Positions 1 to 7,912 of a stretch of 37,682 nt of DNA are shown here, piece after piece. The notes beneath the pieces were generated by a model. That model searched no databases and was not told the origin of the DNA. It saw only the letters and a list, made by a program, of their open reading frames with translations. The first letter of the stretch is position 1, and every line of letters starts with the position of its first letter. Source of the DNA: an uncultured Eubacteriales bacterium (GTDB taxonomy: Bacteria; Bacillota; Clostridia; Oscillospirales; Acutalibacteraceae); the NCBI GenBank assembly GCA_900318495.1, contig ONLA01000024.1:1-37682 (forward strand), in the 5' to 3' direction. The position numbers were made by a program, and so were the translations under genes.

Positions 1-20
1 CACCGCACCCATACAACGGA

Positions 21-100
21 GGCGCCTTGCAAGGACGACAACGCAGTATTGCGGAAAATAGACCGCAAAGATTGGCTACTTTTTATTAGGTATTAGTATA
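21..100 (-). repeat. Dispersed 96-bp element, copy A (shorter, reverse orientation)
   Basis: Read on the minus strand, this starts with TATACTAATACCTAATAAAA and follows positions 1-80 of the element found complete at 4397-4490, 27062-27157 and 37586-37681. It diverges after GGCGCC. The left end of the element carries stop codons in all three frames. An internal hairpin (TTGCGG, loop, CCGCAA) is preserved. It lies directly downstream of the sigG stop, as other copies lie at gene 3' ends. The sequence at 1-20 is not part of the element and holds nothing recognisable. Confidence 0.9.
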
Positions 101-126
101 AGCCAATCCGCACGTCTTAATGTGGC

Positions 127-909
127 TCATATATTCTTTTTAATGCTGTCCAGTGCGCCTTTTTCGATACGGCTGACCTGTGCCTGGGAAATACCAATTT
201 CGGACGCCACCTCCATTTGGGTTTTGCCTCTGAAAAACCTTAGTGTTAAAATTCGTTTTTCCCTGTCGGAAAGGTTTTTTATTGCCTCCTTTACCGCCAG
301 CTCCTCAAGCCACGTGCTGTCGTCACGGTTGTCGCCGATTTGATCCATCACATAAATGGTGTCGTTGCCGTCTGAGAAAACCGGTTCATACAGGGACACG
401 GGCTCTACGATTGCTTCAAGCGCGATAACCACATTTTCCTTGGGCACCTTCATAATTGAAGCTATTTCCTCGACGGTAGGCTCGCGGTTGTTTTTTATTG
501 TAAGCTGCTCCTTGATTTGCATAGCGTGATATGCCGTGTCACGCATTGAGCGCGAAACCCTGACGGCGTTGTTGTCGCGAAGATAGCGGCGGATTTCGCC
601 GATAATCATCGGCACTCCGTAGGTACTGAAGCGCACGTCGAGCGAAGGATTAAAGTTGTCGATAGCCTTGATAAGCCCGATAACGCCCACCTGAAAAAGG
701 TCGTCGGGGTTTTCTCCCCTTCCCAAAAAACGCTGAACCACGCTGAGCACAAGGCGCAGGTTTCCGTTAATCATTTTTTCTCTTGCCGTTCTTTTTTCGG
801 CAGGCGTACCGTTTTTTATTTTAAGCAAAAGCTCCTTTTTTTCGTTCTCGCTTAGCACCTTTAGCCGCGAGGTATTTATTCCGCAGATTTCAACCTTGCC
901 GTACTGCAC
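127..909 (-). CDS. sigG: RNA polymerase sporulation sigma factor G
   Basis: Sigma-70 family factor that directs late gene expression in the forespore after engulfment. The N-terminus contains KVEICGINTS, close to the sigma-G-specific KVEICGVDTS of Bacillus. Region 2 follows (NGNLRLVLSVVQRF, DDLFQVGVIGLIKAIDNF, IIGEIRRYLRDN), then region 3 and a region 4 helix-turn-helix ending QMEVASEIGISQAQVSRIEK. I chose the GTG at 909 because GGAGG lies 7 nt upstream and the resulting 260 residues equal the Bacillus protein length; the longer open frame runs into an upstream terminator. It is monocistronic here, not next to sigE/spoIIGA as in many Clostridia. Family assignment is very secure. Confidence 0.96.
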   Translation of the reverse strand: MQYGKVEICGINTSRLKVLSENEKKELLLKIKNGTPAEKRTAREKMINGNLRLVLSVVQRFLGRGENPDDLFQVGVIGLIKAIDNFNPSLDVRFSTYGVPMIIGEIRRYLRDNNAVRVSRSMRDTAYHAMQIKEQLTIKNNREPTVEEIASIMKVPKENVVIALEAIVEPVSLYEPVFSDGNDTIYVMDQIGDNRDDSTWLEELAVKEAIKNLSDREKRILTLRFFRGKTQMEVASEIGISQAQVSRIEKGALDSIKKNI

Positions 910-939
910 GCAAAAACCTCCAACAATCATTATATTAAG

Positions 940-967
940 AGTATTGCCTGCAATACGGAAAATATAC
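940..967 (-). promoter_or_regulatory. Candidate sigma-F/G-type promoter for sigG
   Basis: On the minus strand GTATA (963-967), 14 nt, then GGCAATACT (940-948) resembles the forespore consensus GYATA-N15/16-GGnnAnAnT. The spacer is one base short. It begins in the T-rich tail of the upstream terminator and ends about 30 nt before the GTG. It fits the known forespore control of sigG, but the call rests on motif resemblance only. Confidence 0.35.
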
Positions 968-969
968 AA

Positions 970-1003
970 AAGCGGTACGGAACCCCGGGGCTCCGTACCG
1001 CTT
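970..1003 (-). terminator. Rho-independent terminator after the PAP2 gene
   Basis: A perfect 12-bp stem (970-981 with 992-1003) with an inner CCCCGGGG is followed on the minus strand by TTTGTATATTTT. It lies 13 nt past the PAP2 stop codon and separates that gene from sigG. Confidence 0.85.
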
Positions 1004-1016
1004 GACAAGGCTTAAT

Positions 1017-1571
1017 TTAATTTGGATAAATAAACGACGGCGGAACAATTGCGCGGAACAGCAAAACCGTGACAAGTCCGCACACAATTCCGAGAAGCAT
1101 TCCGAACACCACGTCGGTGAGGTAGTGAACGCGCAGATAAACGCGTGAAAAGCCGATTATCGCGGCGATAAGGAAAATCGGAATGATAACATAAACCGGG
1201 CACTGGCTGAAAATAACAACCGACACCACCGAGAACGACGAGGCGGTGTGTCCCGACGGGAATGAGTAGTACTTAGGTTTTTTAATAATCTGCTCATCAT
1301 CGTCAAGGCTGTGGCAGGGGCGCACTCGCTTAACGGCGTGCTTGATTATGCCCTCTCCCATAAGCGAAGTAAGCCCGAGCGAAAAAATTATTGTAAGCCC
1401 GGTGTACCTCCAGCGCGGATTAATCAGGAACGGCAGGCAAACAGCCCACCAAACAATTCCGGCGTTTCCGAGACGTGAAGCGGTTACCATTATTCTGTTT
1501 AGTTTTGGGCGGTGGATTCTGCTGATGTTCTCCAGAACCCTGTTGTCAAGTCTTTTTAATCTGCCAAACAT
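1017..1571 (-). CDS. PAP2-family membrane phosphatase
   Basis: Type-2 phosphatidic acid phosphatase family enzyme (184 aa) that would remove phosphate from a lipid phosphate or pyrophosphate at the membrane. The three-part PAP2 signature is complete: KHAVKRVRP, PSGHTASS and SRVYLRVHYLTDV. Several hydrophobic segments surround the motifs. It could act on undecaprenyl pyrophosphate (BcrC-like) or on phosphatidate; the sequence does not decide. The ATG at 1571 is preferred over a TTG at 1598 because GGAG lies 8 nt upstream of it. It is monocistronic, with its own candidate promoter and a strong terminator. Confidence 0.88.
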   Translation of the reverse strand: MFGRLKRLDNRVLENISRIHRPKLNRIMVTASRLGNAGIVWWAVCLPFLINPRWRYTGLTIIFSLGLTSLMGEGIIKHAVKRVRPCHSLDDDEQIIKKPKYYSFPSGHTASSFSVVSVVIFSQCPVYVIIPIFLIAAIIGFSRVYLRVHYLTDVVFGMLLGIVCGLVTVLLFRAIVPPSFIYPN

Positions 1572-1663
1572 AAACACTGCTCCGTGATTGCGATTCAAAA
1601 CACAGTTTTACAATATAACGCAAAATTCTCCTTTTATTTACATAAAAAACGTATCTTGCGTTT

Positions 1664-1672
1664 ATTATAACA
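1664..1672 (-). promoter_or_regulatory. Candidate extended -10 promoter for the PAP2 gene
   Basis: The minus strand reads TGTTATAAT, a perfect TATAAT with the TGn extension. There is no good -35 at 17 nt. It lies about 90 nt upstream of the start codon. Confidence 0.35.
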
Positions 1673-1724
1673 CATAAAATCCGAAAATAACAGAGTTTTT
1701 TTTAAATACCATATTTAAAATTTA

Positions 1725-1753
1725 TTGACGGTTTTTGCATTTACAATTATAAT
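1725..1753 (+). promoter_or_regulatory. SigmaA-type promoter for the two-component operon
   Basis: TTGACG (1725-1730), a 17-nt spacer and TATAAT (1748-1753): 5/6 and 6/6 matches. Predicted transcription would begin near 1760, so a REP-like palindrome becomes the start of the 5' leader. Confidence 0.75.
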
Positions 1754-1756
1754 AGT

Positions 1757-1799
1757 ATTCAAGCAAGCCGTGCGCCTTGAATTGTGCGGTGTTGCCTTA
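1757..1799. repeat. REP-like palindromic repeat in the leader
   Basis: Same family as 18063-18116, 22904-23055 and 36225-36303. It carries the core TTCAAGCAAGCCGTGCGCC followed by TTGAATTGTGCGGTGTTGCC. Only one outer arm is present, with the inner TTCAAG/CTTGAA stem. Confidence 0.8.
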
Positions 1800-1825
1800 T
1801 AATAGTTTGTTAGGATTGATGTTTT

Positions 1826-3610
1826 ATGCTAAAGGGCAGGCTGGTAAGCTATATTCTGCTTGGAATAATGGCGGTTATGTTTATCGGATTATGCGTTTTG
1901 ATTGTTACAAATTCTTTTACAAGTGATTTGGAGTATTATAAAACGTTTATTGACGGTAAGTATTCGGTTGACGGCGGAGAATGGAAGCCGACAATCCCCG
2001 GCAAAATGGTTGACGAAAACTTTAAAGAGGTAAAAATCAGGGGAAAGCTGACCAATGAGCTTTTCGGCGACAATGTGCTTATTCTTTCGGCAAAAAACGT
2101 TTGGTACAACCTAAAGCTTGAGGATGAAATCGAGATATACAATATGCGCGATTACGACGATTCGCCGCTTGCCGACACGCCCGGTTACAGCATTAATTAC
2201 GCTTATGCCGAGTCAATCCGCCCCGACACCGTGATTGAGCTGACGATAACCAACCCTTATCCGATGTTCTCGGTTAAGGAGCTTGACAACTTTTTTGTAA
2301 TGTACGGCGGAAATTTAAGCCTGCCTTATGAGCTGTTTATACAAAACAAGCTGCCGACAATTATTGTATGTACGCTTATTTGCTTTTTCGGCGTTGTAGC
2401 CTTTCCGATTGCAGGCTTTGTAATGGGCGGAATCGACTACCGTTACCTTTCGTTCGGCATTATGAGCTTTTTTGCCGGTCTTTATCTGCTTTTTGACAGC
2501 TTTGGGGAATACTTGCCGCTGTGGGTCACAAGCGAGGTGCTGTGTATGGCGGTGGATGTGTTTACAAACTACCTGTTTGCAGTTGCCGCCGCAGTATACA
2601 TAAAAACCAACCTGTCGCGCACCCCGCACAAAATCGCCGCGAATATACTTATGATAGGGCTTGCCGCTGCGCTGCTGCTTGTCAGCATTTTACACGCGAC
2701 CGGCGCGGCGGATATTTATGAAACCCAGCCGTATATGATGATGTATATCGGAGCCGGCGCGGTTGTAAGCACATTCTGCCTTGTAAGGGAAGCAATTTCC
2801 AAAAGCAGGGAAGCAATTTCGGTTTTGATTTCGTGGACGCCGATTTTCGTCACGGTTTTTCTTGACGGAATTAACAGCTTTGTTCATTTTTGGGACGGAC
2901 GTTTTTTCCTGAGCGGTATTGTGGTGTCGCTCGGTGTTCAAATCGTTCAGCTTGTTTTTGATATGAGAAGGCAGTACAAGGAGCAAATACACTACCAGCA
3001 GATGCAAAAGGAGCTTTACGAGGCGAGGGTTTCGATTATGGTGTCGCAAATTCAGCCGCACTTCCTTTACAACTCTCTGACCTCGATTGCCATGATGTGC
3101 ACCAAGGATCCGCAGCTTGCCAAAAAAGCCACCATCAATTTTGCCGACTATCTGCGCGGCAATATGAATTCGCTTAAAGAGAAAAATCCGGTGCCGTTTT
3201 CGCGCGAGCTTGAGCATCTTAAAAAATACCTTATGCTTGAACAAATGCGCTTTGGCGATATGCTTAACATTGAGTATGACATTCAAGCCGAGGACTTTGT
3301 TCTTCCGCAGCTTTCGGTGCAGCCGCTTGTGGAAAACGCGGTTAAGCACGGCGTGGGAATGAAAGAGGACGGCGGAACGGTAACGATTGCCACGCGCGAA
3401 ACAGACAAAGCTTACGAGGTGATTGTCAGCGACGACGGCGTGGGCTTTGACACAAGCGCGCCGCCAAAAAACGACGGGCGCAGCCACGTGGGTATGGAAA
3501 ACGTAAAGCAAAGGCTTAAAGAGATGTGCAACGCCGAGGTTATTATCGAAAGCGAACCCGGCAAGGGCACTGTTTCAACAATAAGAATACCGAAGGAGGA
3601 CAACAACTGA
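1826..3610 (+). CDS. LytS-family sensor histidine kinase, multi-pass membrane protein
   Basis: Membrane histidine kinase of 594 aa. Residues about 8-30 form a first membrane helix, followed by an extracytoplasmic domain to about residue 165, then a cluster of roughly seven membrane segments (about 175-390), an arrangement like 7TM-type sensors. The cytoplasmic part is the His_kinase type of LytS/YehU: SQIQPHFLYNSL with phosphoacceptor H412, and a GHKL ATPase with PLVENAVKHG (N504), DDGVGFD and GKGTVSTIRIP. The ligand cannot be told from sequence. It overlaps the response regulator by one base (TGATG), so the pair is translationally coupled and almost certainly cognate. Start ATG at 1826 with AGGA about 10 nt upstream. 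Confidence 0.93.
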   Translation: MLKGRLVSYILLGIMAVMFIGLCVLIVTNSFTSDLEYYKTFIDGKYSVDGGEWKPTIPGKMVDENFKEVKIRGKLTNELFGDNVLILSAKNVWYNLKLEDEIEIYNMRDYDDSPLADTPGYSINYAYAESIRPDTVIELTITNPYPMFSVKELDNFFVMYGGNLSLPYELFIQNKLPTIIVCTLICFFGVVAFPIAGFVMGGIDYRYLSFGIMSFFAGLYLLFDSFGEYLPLWVTSEVLCMAVDVFTNYLFAVAAAVYIKTNLSRTPHKIAANILMIGLAAALLLVSILHATGAADIYETQPYMMMYIGAGAVVSTFCLVREAISKSREAISVLISWTPIFVTVFLDGINSFVHFWDGRFFLSGIVVSLGVQIVQLVFDMRRQYKEQIHYQQMQKELYEARVSIMVSQIQPHFLYNSLTSIAMMCTKDPQLAKKATINFADYLRGNMNSLKEKNPVPFSRELEHLKKYLMLEQMRFGDMLNIEYDIQAEDFVLPQLSVQPLVENAVKHGVGMKEDGGTVTIATRETDKAYEVIVSDDGVGFDTSAPPKNDGRSHVGMENVKQRLKEMCNAEVIIESEPGKGTVSTIRIPKEDNN

Positions 3611-4392
3611 TGAGAATACTTTGTGTAGACGACGAGGCGCTGGCTCTTGAAATGCTTACCCAGGCGATTGAGGAGGCTATTCCCGGCGCCGATTTGCACC
3701 CCTTCCGCAAGCAAAGCGAGCTTCTTGCCGACGCCGAAGCGAACGGATGCGACATAGCGTTTTTGGACATTCATATGAGAGGAATGAACGGCGTTGAGCT
3801 TGCCAAAAATTTAAAGCAGGTAAACCCCAAGATGAACATTATTTTTGTTACCGGCTTTGACGAATACACGGGCGACGCAATGCGCCTTCACGCGAGCGGC
3901 TACATTATGAAGCCCGTAACCAAAGAAAAAATCGAGGCCGAGGTTGCCGACCTGAGGTTCCCGATAGTTCCCAAAAACGACGCCTTGCTGCGGGTTCAGT
4001 GCTTTGGAAATTTTGACGTTTTTACTCCCGACGGAAAGCCTGTTCACTTTGAGCGTTCAAAGTCAAAGGAGGTTTTCGCGTATCTTGTTCACCGCCACGG
4101 AAGCTCCTGCACAATCAGGGAAATCGCGGCTGCGCTGTTTGAGGACGAGCCTTACGATTCCAAACAGCAGGCTTATTTGCAGAAGATTATGTCGGCAATG
4201 ATGAAAAGCCTAAAAAAGGTCAACGCGCAAAAAACGGTCAACAAAAGCTACAACAGCCTTTCGGTCAACGTAAACACTCTTGACTGCGATTATTACCGCT
4301 TTCAGGAGCTTGACGCAGGCGCTGTAAACGCTTATCAGAACGAATATATGAGCCAGTATTACTGGGCAGATTTTCTGTATGAGGAATACTAA
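3610..4392 (+). CDS. Response regulator, receiver plus SARP-type winged-helix domain
   Basis: Cytoplasmic transcription regulator of 260 aa, partner of the kinase that ends on its start codon. Residues 1-120 are a CheY-like receiver with acidic pocket D7/D8, phosphoacceptor D53 (FLDIHMRGMNG), T81 and K101. Residues about 127-260 begin RVQCFGNFDVF and continue with FERSKSKEVFAYLVHRHG, which matches the OmpR-like DNA-binding fold of the SARP family (COG3947-type regulators). LytS-type kinases more often pair with LytTR-type regulators, so the pairing with a SARP output is of note. The start is ATG 3610, because the receiver begins there and the upstream in-frame extension lies inside the kinase gene. 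The stop is followed after 4 nt by a dispersed repeat. Confidence 0.92.
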   Translation: MRILCVDDEALALEMLTQAIEEAIPGADLHPFRKQSELLADAEANGCDIAFLDIHMRGMNGVELAKNLKQVNPKMNIIFVTGFDEYTGDAMRLHASGYIMKPVTKEKIEAEVADLRFPIVPKNDALLRVQCFGNFDVFTPDGKPVHFERSKSKEVFAYLVHRHGSSCTIREIAAALFEDEPYDSKQQAYLQKIMSAMMKSLKKVNAQKTVNKSYNSLSVNVNTLDCDYYRFQELDAGAVNAYQNEYMSQYYWADFLYEEY

Positions 4393-4396
4393 TTAA

Positions 4397-4490
4397 TACT
4401 AATACCTAATAAAAAGTAGCCAATCTTTGCGGTCTATTTTCCGCAATACTGCGTTGTCGTCCTTGCAAGGCGCCAGCCTTGCCGCGTCCT
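4397..4490 (+). repeat. Dispersed 96-bp element, copy B
   Basis: Identical to positions 3-96 of the copies at 27062 and 37586. It fills the whole gap between two convergent genes: it starts 4 nt after the regulator stop and its last two bases form part of the TAG stop of the minus-strand GTPase gene. Two hairpins are possible: TTGCGG/CCGCAA and GCAAGGC/GCCTTGC. Confidence 0.95.
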
Positions 4491-7074
4491 ATACGTTGTT
4501 ATCAAGCTCCGAAATAAGCCTTCTTATTTCCTCCTGCGCTTCCTTTACCTCGTCGTAAAACATCCGCGACGGAACGCGGAGCGCGCCGTTTCCGAGGATA
4601 ATAAGCTGCTCCATTCCGTCGGAGGTTACCACTCTTACCCTGTTGTTTTTGGCGAGCCTGTGCGAGGTTTTTTCGATGTACATATCGGCGGTTTCCGCTT
4701 CCTTGGTGTACACAATGCTTATTCCGTTAACCTGCTCCACCTCGCGCGAGCTGCCCTTGACCTTGTACGCGTCAAACACCAAAATCAGCTCGCATTTTTT
4801 AAAGCCCTGATAATTGCACAGAATATTTATAAGCGCGAAGCGTGCGCTGTCAATGCTTTCTTCGGCAAGCTTTTTCAGGCTTTCCCACGAAAAAATAACG
4901 TTGTAGCCGTCAACAAGCACATACTCCGTACCGTCGTAGGACGGCGCGGATTTTTTCCTGTATTTCGGGTCGCCCGAGTCCGTTTTAGGCTTAAAATGCC
5001 TGCGCAGCTCGTTTTCACGGTGCTGCTTAACCGGGCCGTAGGTCTGCTCGAAAATGCGCATAAGCTCCTTGTCCGACGCGAAAAAGTCCTTTTGCGTTTC
5101 AGCCTGCCTCGCTATTTTTTTCTTTAGGGCTTCTCCGTTCGGCTTGGAGGTGTTAAGCACGCTTGGCAGGTGCATATAATTTTTGACCTCGTTCCACTTT
5201 ACGATGTGTCCGGCGCCGTGAGAGCAAAAAACAGAGTCACACGGATTGTCAGTGTCCGCCTCGGGATTATAGGCAAACCGCGAGATAACCCCGTCTGAGT
5301 CGCCGCACTCGCTGTAGCCCTTCAGCGACAGCGTCAGCCTGCCCGCGCCGTGAGTGTACTGCATAACCTCGCGCGCGTAGCCGCGCATTTTGCTGACGGG
5401 AGCCGTGCCGCTGATTACGGTTTCGCCGCCGGAGGTTTCGGGCGGTTCAAAGCTTCCGTTCATAAGCTGAATGTCGTTCATCGCGCGTCCCGTGTTTTCA
5501 GCGGGAACCTCGAGGGTGAATTCATAGAACGGCTCAAGCAGTATGCTTTTTGCCTGCATAAGCCCCTGGCGAACCGCGCGGTAGGTTGCCTGGCGAAAAT
5601 CTCCGCCCTCGGTGTGCTTGGCGTGCGCTTTGCCCGACACAAGCGAGATTTCAACGTCGGTAACAGGCGAGCCGGTCAAAACACCGAGGTGGGTTTTCTC
5701 GTAAAGGTGTGTCAGAATCAGCCTCTGCCAGTTTATGTCGAGCGAATCGCGGCTGCATTCGCTTTTGTATATCACTCCGCTGTTTCGCGGAAGCGGCTTT
5801 ATAAGCAGGTGAACCTCGGCGTAATGGCGCAGCGGTTCAAAATGCCCGACTCCCTCAACAGCGTCCGCGACGGTTTCCTTGTAAATTATGCTGCCCTCGC
5901 CGAAATCCGCGTCAAAGCCGAAGCGGTCGTGTATTACACGGCGAAGTATTTCAAGCTGGATGTCGCCCATAAGCCGAACCTGAATTTCACCGTAACGCTC
6001 GTTGTATTCAACGTTAAGCTGAGGGTCCTCGGCTTCGAGCACACGCATTTTTGACAGCGCCGTGTGAACGTCAATGCTGTCGGGCAAAATCATACTGTAG
6101 GTCAGCACAGGCTCCAGCACGGGGATATCCGCTCCGCTTTCAGCGCCCAGACCGTCGCCTGCTCCGGCAAAGGTTATGCCGGTTACCGCGCAGACGGTTC
6201 CTGCCCCGGCGGATTCGGGAGCGGCGAACTTTTCACCCGAATACAGGCGGATTTGGTTAACCTTTTCGCTTTTGCCGCCTGTTTTGCAGGTCAGCACATC
6301 CCTGACTCTCAGCTCGCCGCCAGTTATTTTCATATGAGTAAGGCGGTTGCCGCGGCTGTCCTCCGATATTTTGTAAACCCTGGCGGCAAATTCGCTGCCG
6401 TATGACGGCATAAGGGTGTATTTGTCAAGACAGGCAAGGAATCCCTCAACGCCTTCAAGCTTCAGCGCCGAGCCGTACATCACCGGAAACACGCGGCGCT
6501 GCTTTACCGCCCGGGCAATAACGCCGCTGTCAAGCGTTCCGTCCTCGTATTTTTCAAGCAGCTCCTCGTGGCACAGGGCAATGTTTTCATAAAGGCCTTC
6601 GGCGTCGCCGAAATCGACGCAGCAGTCGCTCAGCTTGGTTTTTAGCTGGGTAAAAACAGTTTCCCTTGACGCGCCCTGCAAATCCATTTTATTTACGAAT
6701 ATGAAGCAGGGAATGCCATAGCGCCTTAAAAGCTTCCACAGGGTTTGGGTGTGGCTTTGAACGCCGTCGGTTCCGCTGATTACCAGCACGGCGTAATCGA
6801 GCACGCTCATAGTGCGCTCGGTTTCAGCCGAAAAATCGACGTGGCCGGGCGTATCGAGCAAGGTAAAACAGGTTGTGCCGTAGTTTAGCAGCGCCTGCTT
6901 TGAGAATATGGTGATTCCGCGCTCGCGCTCAAGCGCGAAGTTGTCCAAAAAGGAGTTTTTATGGTCTACCCTGCCGAGCTTTCCGATATTGCCGGAGCAA
7001 TACATCAAGGCCTCGGACAGCGTAGTTTTTCCCGAATCGACATGGGCTAAAATTCCGGCTGCTATTTTTTTCAT
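4489..7074 (-). CDS. EF-G/TetM-like translational GTPase fused to a YacP/Rae1-like NYN nuclease domain
   Basis: Protein of 861 aa. Residues 1-~640 are a ribosomal-protection-type elongation factor: G1 AHVDSGKTT (10-18), G2 RGIT (52-55), G3 DTPGHVD (74-80), G4 NKMD (128-131), followed by EF-G-like domains II-V. A charged linker (about 655-715) leads into residues 718-861, a YacP-type NYN domain with LVDGYNVIF (D722), LVFDAY (D768), ADMYIEK (D797) and VVTSDG (D819), the acidic residues expected of this metal-dependent RNase fold. Free-standing YacP (Rae1) is a ribosome A-site mRNA endonuclease in Bacillus. TetM-like GTPases also act at the A site, so a ribosome-directed mRNA-cleaving machine is inferred. 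The domain IV loop reads KHTEGGDFRQAT, not the SPVSTPADF type of TetM, so tetracycline resistance should not be assumed. ATG 7074 has AAGGAG 8 nt upstream. Confidence 0.9.
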   Translation of the reverse strand: MKKIAAGILAHVDSGKTTLSEALMYCSGNIGKLGRVDHKNSFLDNFALERERGITIFSKQALLNYGTTCFTLLDTPGHVDFSAETERTMSVLDYAVLVISGTDGVQSHTQTLWKLLRRYGIPCFIFVNKMDLQGASRETVFTQLKTKLSDCCVDFGDAEGLYENIALCHEELLEKYEDGTLDSGVIARAVKQRRVFPVMYGSALKLEGVEGFLACLDKYTLMPSYGSEFAARVYKISEDSRGNRLTHMKITGGELRVRDVLTCKTGGKSEKVNQIRLYSGEKFAAPESAGAGTVCAVTGITFAGAGDGLGAESGADIPVLEPVLTYSMILPDSIDVHTALSKMRVLEAEDPQLNVEYNERYGEIQVRLMGDIQLEILRRVIHDRFGFDADFGEGSIIYKETVADAVEGVGHFEPLRHYAEVHLLIKPLPRNSGVIYKSECSRDSLDINWQRLILTHLYEKTHLGVLTGSPVTDVEISLVSGKAHAKHTEGGDFRQATYRAVRQGLMQAKSILLEPFYEFTLEVPAENTGRAMNDIQLMNGSFEPPETSGGETVISGTAPVSKMRGYAREVMQYTHGAGRLTLSLKGYSECGDSDGVISRFAYNPEADTDNPCDSVFCSHGAGHIVKWNEVKNYMHLPSVLNTSKPNGEALKKKIARQAETQKDFFASDKELMRIFEQTYGPVKQHRENELRRHFKPKTDSGDPKYRKKSAPSYDGTEYVLVDGYNVIFSWESLKKLAEESIDSARFALINILCNYQGFKKCELILVFDAYKVKGSSREVEQVNGISIVYTKEAETADMYIEKTSHRLAKNNRVRVVTSDGMEQLIILGNGALRVPSRMFYDEVKEAQEEIRRLISELDNNV

Positions 7075-7093
7075 ATTTTCACTCCTTTTTGCG

Positions 7094-7122
7094 GTGACAA
7101 AGCGTCCGCGGTTTGGTATAAT
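7094..7122 (+). promoter_or_regulatory. SigmaA-type promoter for the MBL-fold gene
   Basis: GTGACA (7094-7099), a 17-nt spacer and TATAAT (7117-7122). Predicted initiation near 7129 leaves a leader of only about 10 nt before the ATG at 7139. It lies in the 64-bp divergent gap shared with the GTPase-NYN gene. Confidence 0.6.
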
Positions 7123-7138
7123 TAAATAGGTGATATTT

Positions 7139-7912
7139 ATGAGAATTACGGCGTTGACCGAAAACACAACCGAGCTCGGTTTTCCGGTTGAGCACGGTCT
7201 CAGCCTGTATATTGAAACCGGAAACCGTAAAATTTTATTTGACAGCGGACAGTCCGCGCTGTTTGCCGAAAACGCCGCAAGGCTCGGAATCGACCTCGGC
7301 AGGGTTGACTTCGCGGTGCTGTCGCACGGTCACTACGACCACGGCGGCGGTTTGAAAAAGTTTCTTGAAATCAACACACACGCTCCTGTTTATGTGAGCA
7401 GATACGCGTTTGAGCCGCATTTTAACGCCGAAGGCAAATACATAGGGCTTGACAAAAGCCTCGGGAACAATCCGAGGATTGTTTTTACCGGCGGCGCCTA
7501 CAAAATTTGCAGTGGAGCCGAGCTGTATTCCCGCGAAGGGCGTGAAACGCTGTTCAAAACAAGCGCCTTCGGGCTTAAAGCCGAAAGAAACGGCAATATT
7601 ATTACCGATGATTTCCGCCACGAGCATTACTTAATGCTTGATGAAAACGGCAGGAAAATTTTATTCAGCGGTTGCTCGCACAGCGGAATCCTGAATATTG
7701 TTAATTGGTTCAAGCCCGATTTTTTAGTGGGCGGCTTCCACTTTTTCAAGCTTTCCCCGGGAGAAGAGCTTGAAAGCTACACAAGGCTTCTGGACAAAAC
7801 CAACGCGCGTTACTACACCTGCCACTGCACCGGCGCGGAACAGTACCGCTTTATGAAAACCATAATGCCCCGGCTCCGGTATATTTCGACCGGTCAGTCT
7901 ATAGAGCTGTAA
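7139..7912 (+). CDS. Metallo-beta-lactamase-fold hydrolase (COG1237 type)
   Basis: Cytoplasmic MBL-fold protein of 257 aa. It has the metal site SHGHYDHGGG with H63, H65, D67 and H68, a later GCSHSGILN motif and a C-terminal CHCTG. This pattern fits the COG1237 group, often annotated as dihydropterin-methylaminobenzene phosphate synthase-like because of an archaeal member; the substrate is not predictable. ATG 7139 is chosen because AGGTGA precedes it, though the predicted transcript start is very near and a GTG at 7130 is possible. It is transcribed divergently from the GTPase-NYN gene. Its last 19 bases overlap the 3' end of the convergent alpha/beta hydrolase. Confidence 0.88.
   Translation: MRITALTENTTELGFPVEHGLSLYIETGNRKILFDSGQSALFAENAARLGIDLGRVDFAVLSHGHYDHGGGLKKFLEINTHAPVYVSRYAFEPHFNAEGKYIGLDKSLGNNPRIVFTGGAYKICSGAELYSREGRETLFKTSAFGLKAERNGNIITDDFRHEHYLMLDENGRKILFSGCSHSGILNIVNWFKPDFLVGGFHFFKLSPGEELESYTRLLDKTNARYYTCHCTGAEQYRFMKTIMPRLRYISTGQSIEL

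Noticed and set aside
1621-1640. AAAAGGAG motif upstream of the PAP2 gene as the start of a small gene
   Set aside because: The frame behind it closes or runs out of phase with the PAP2 frame, and no protein-like sequence is seen.
4489-7074. Tetracycline-resistance gene (tetM/tetO class)
   Set aside because: The GTPase is TetM-like, but the domain IV loop lacks the SPVSTPADF type sequence, and the protein has a long nuclease extension. Resistance cannot be claimed from sequence.
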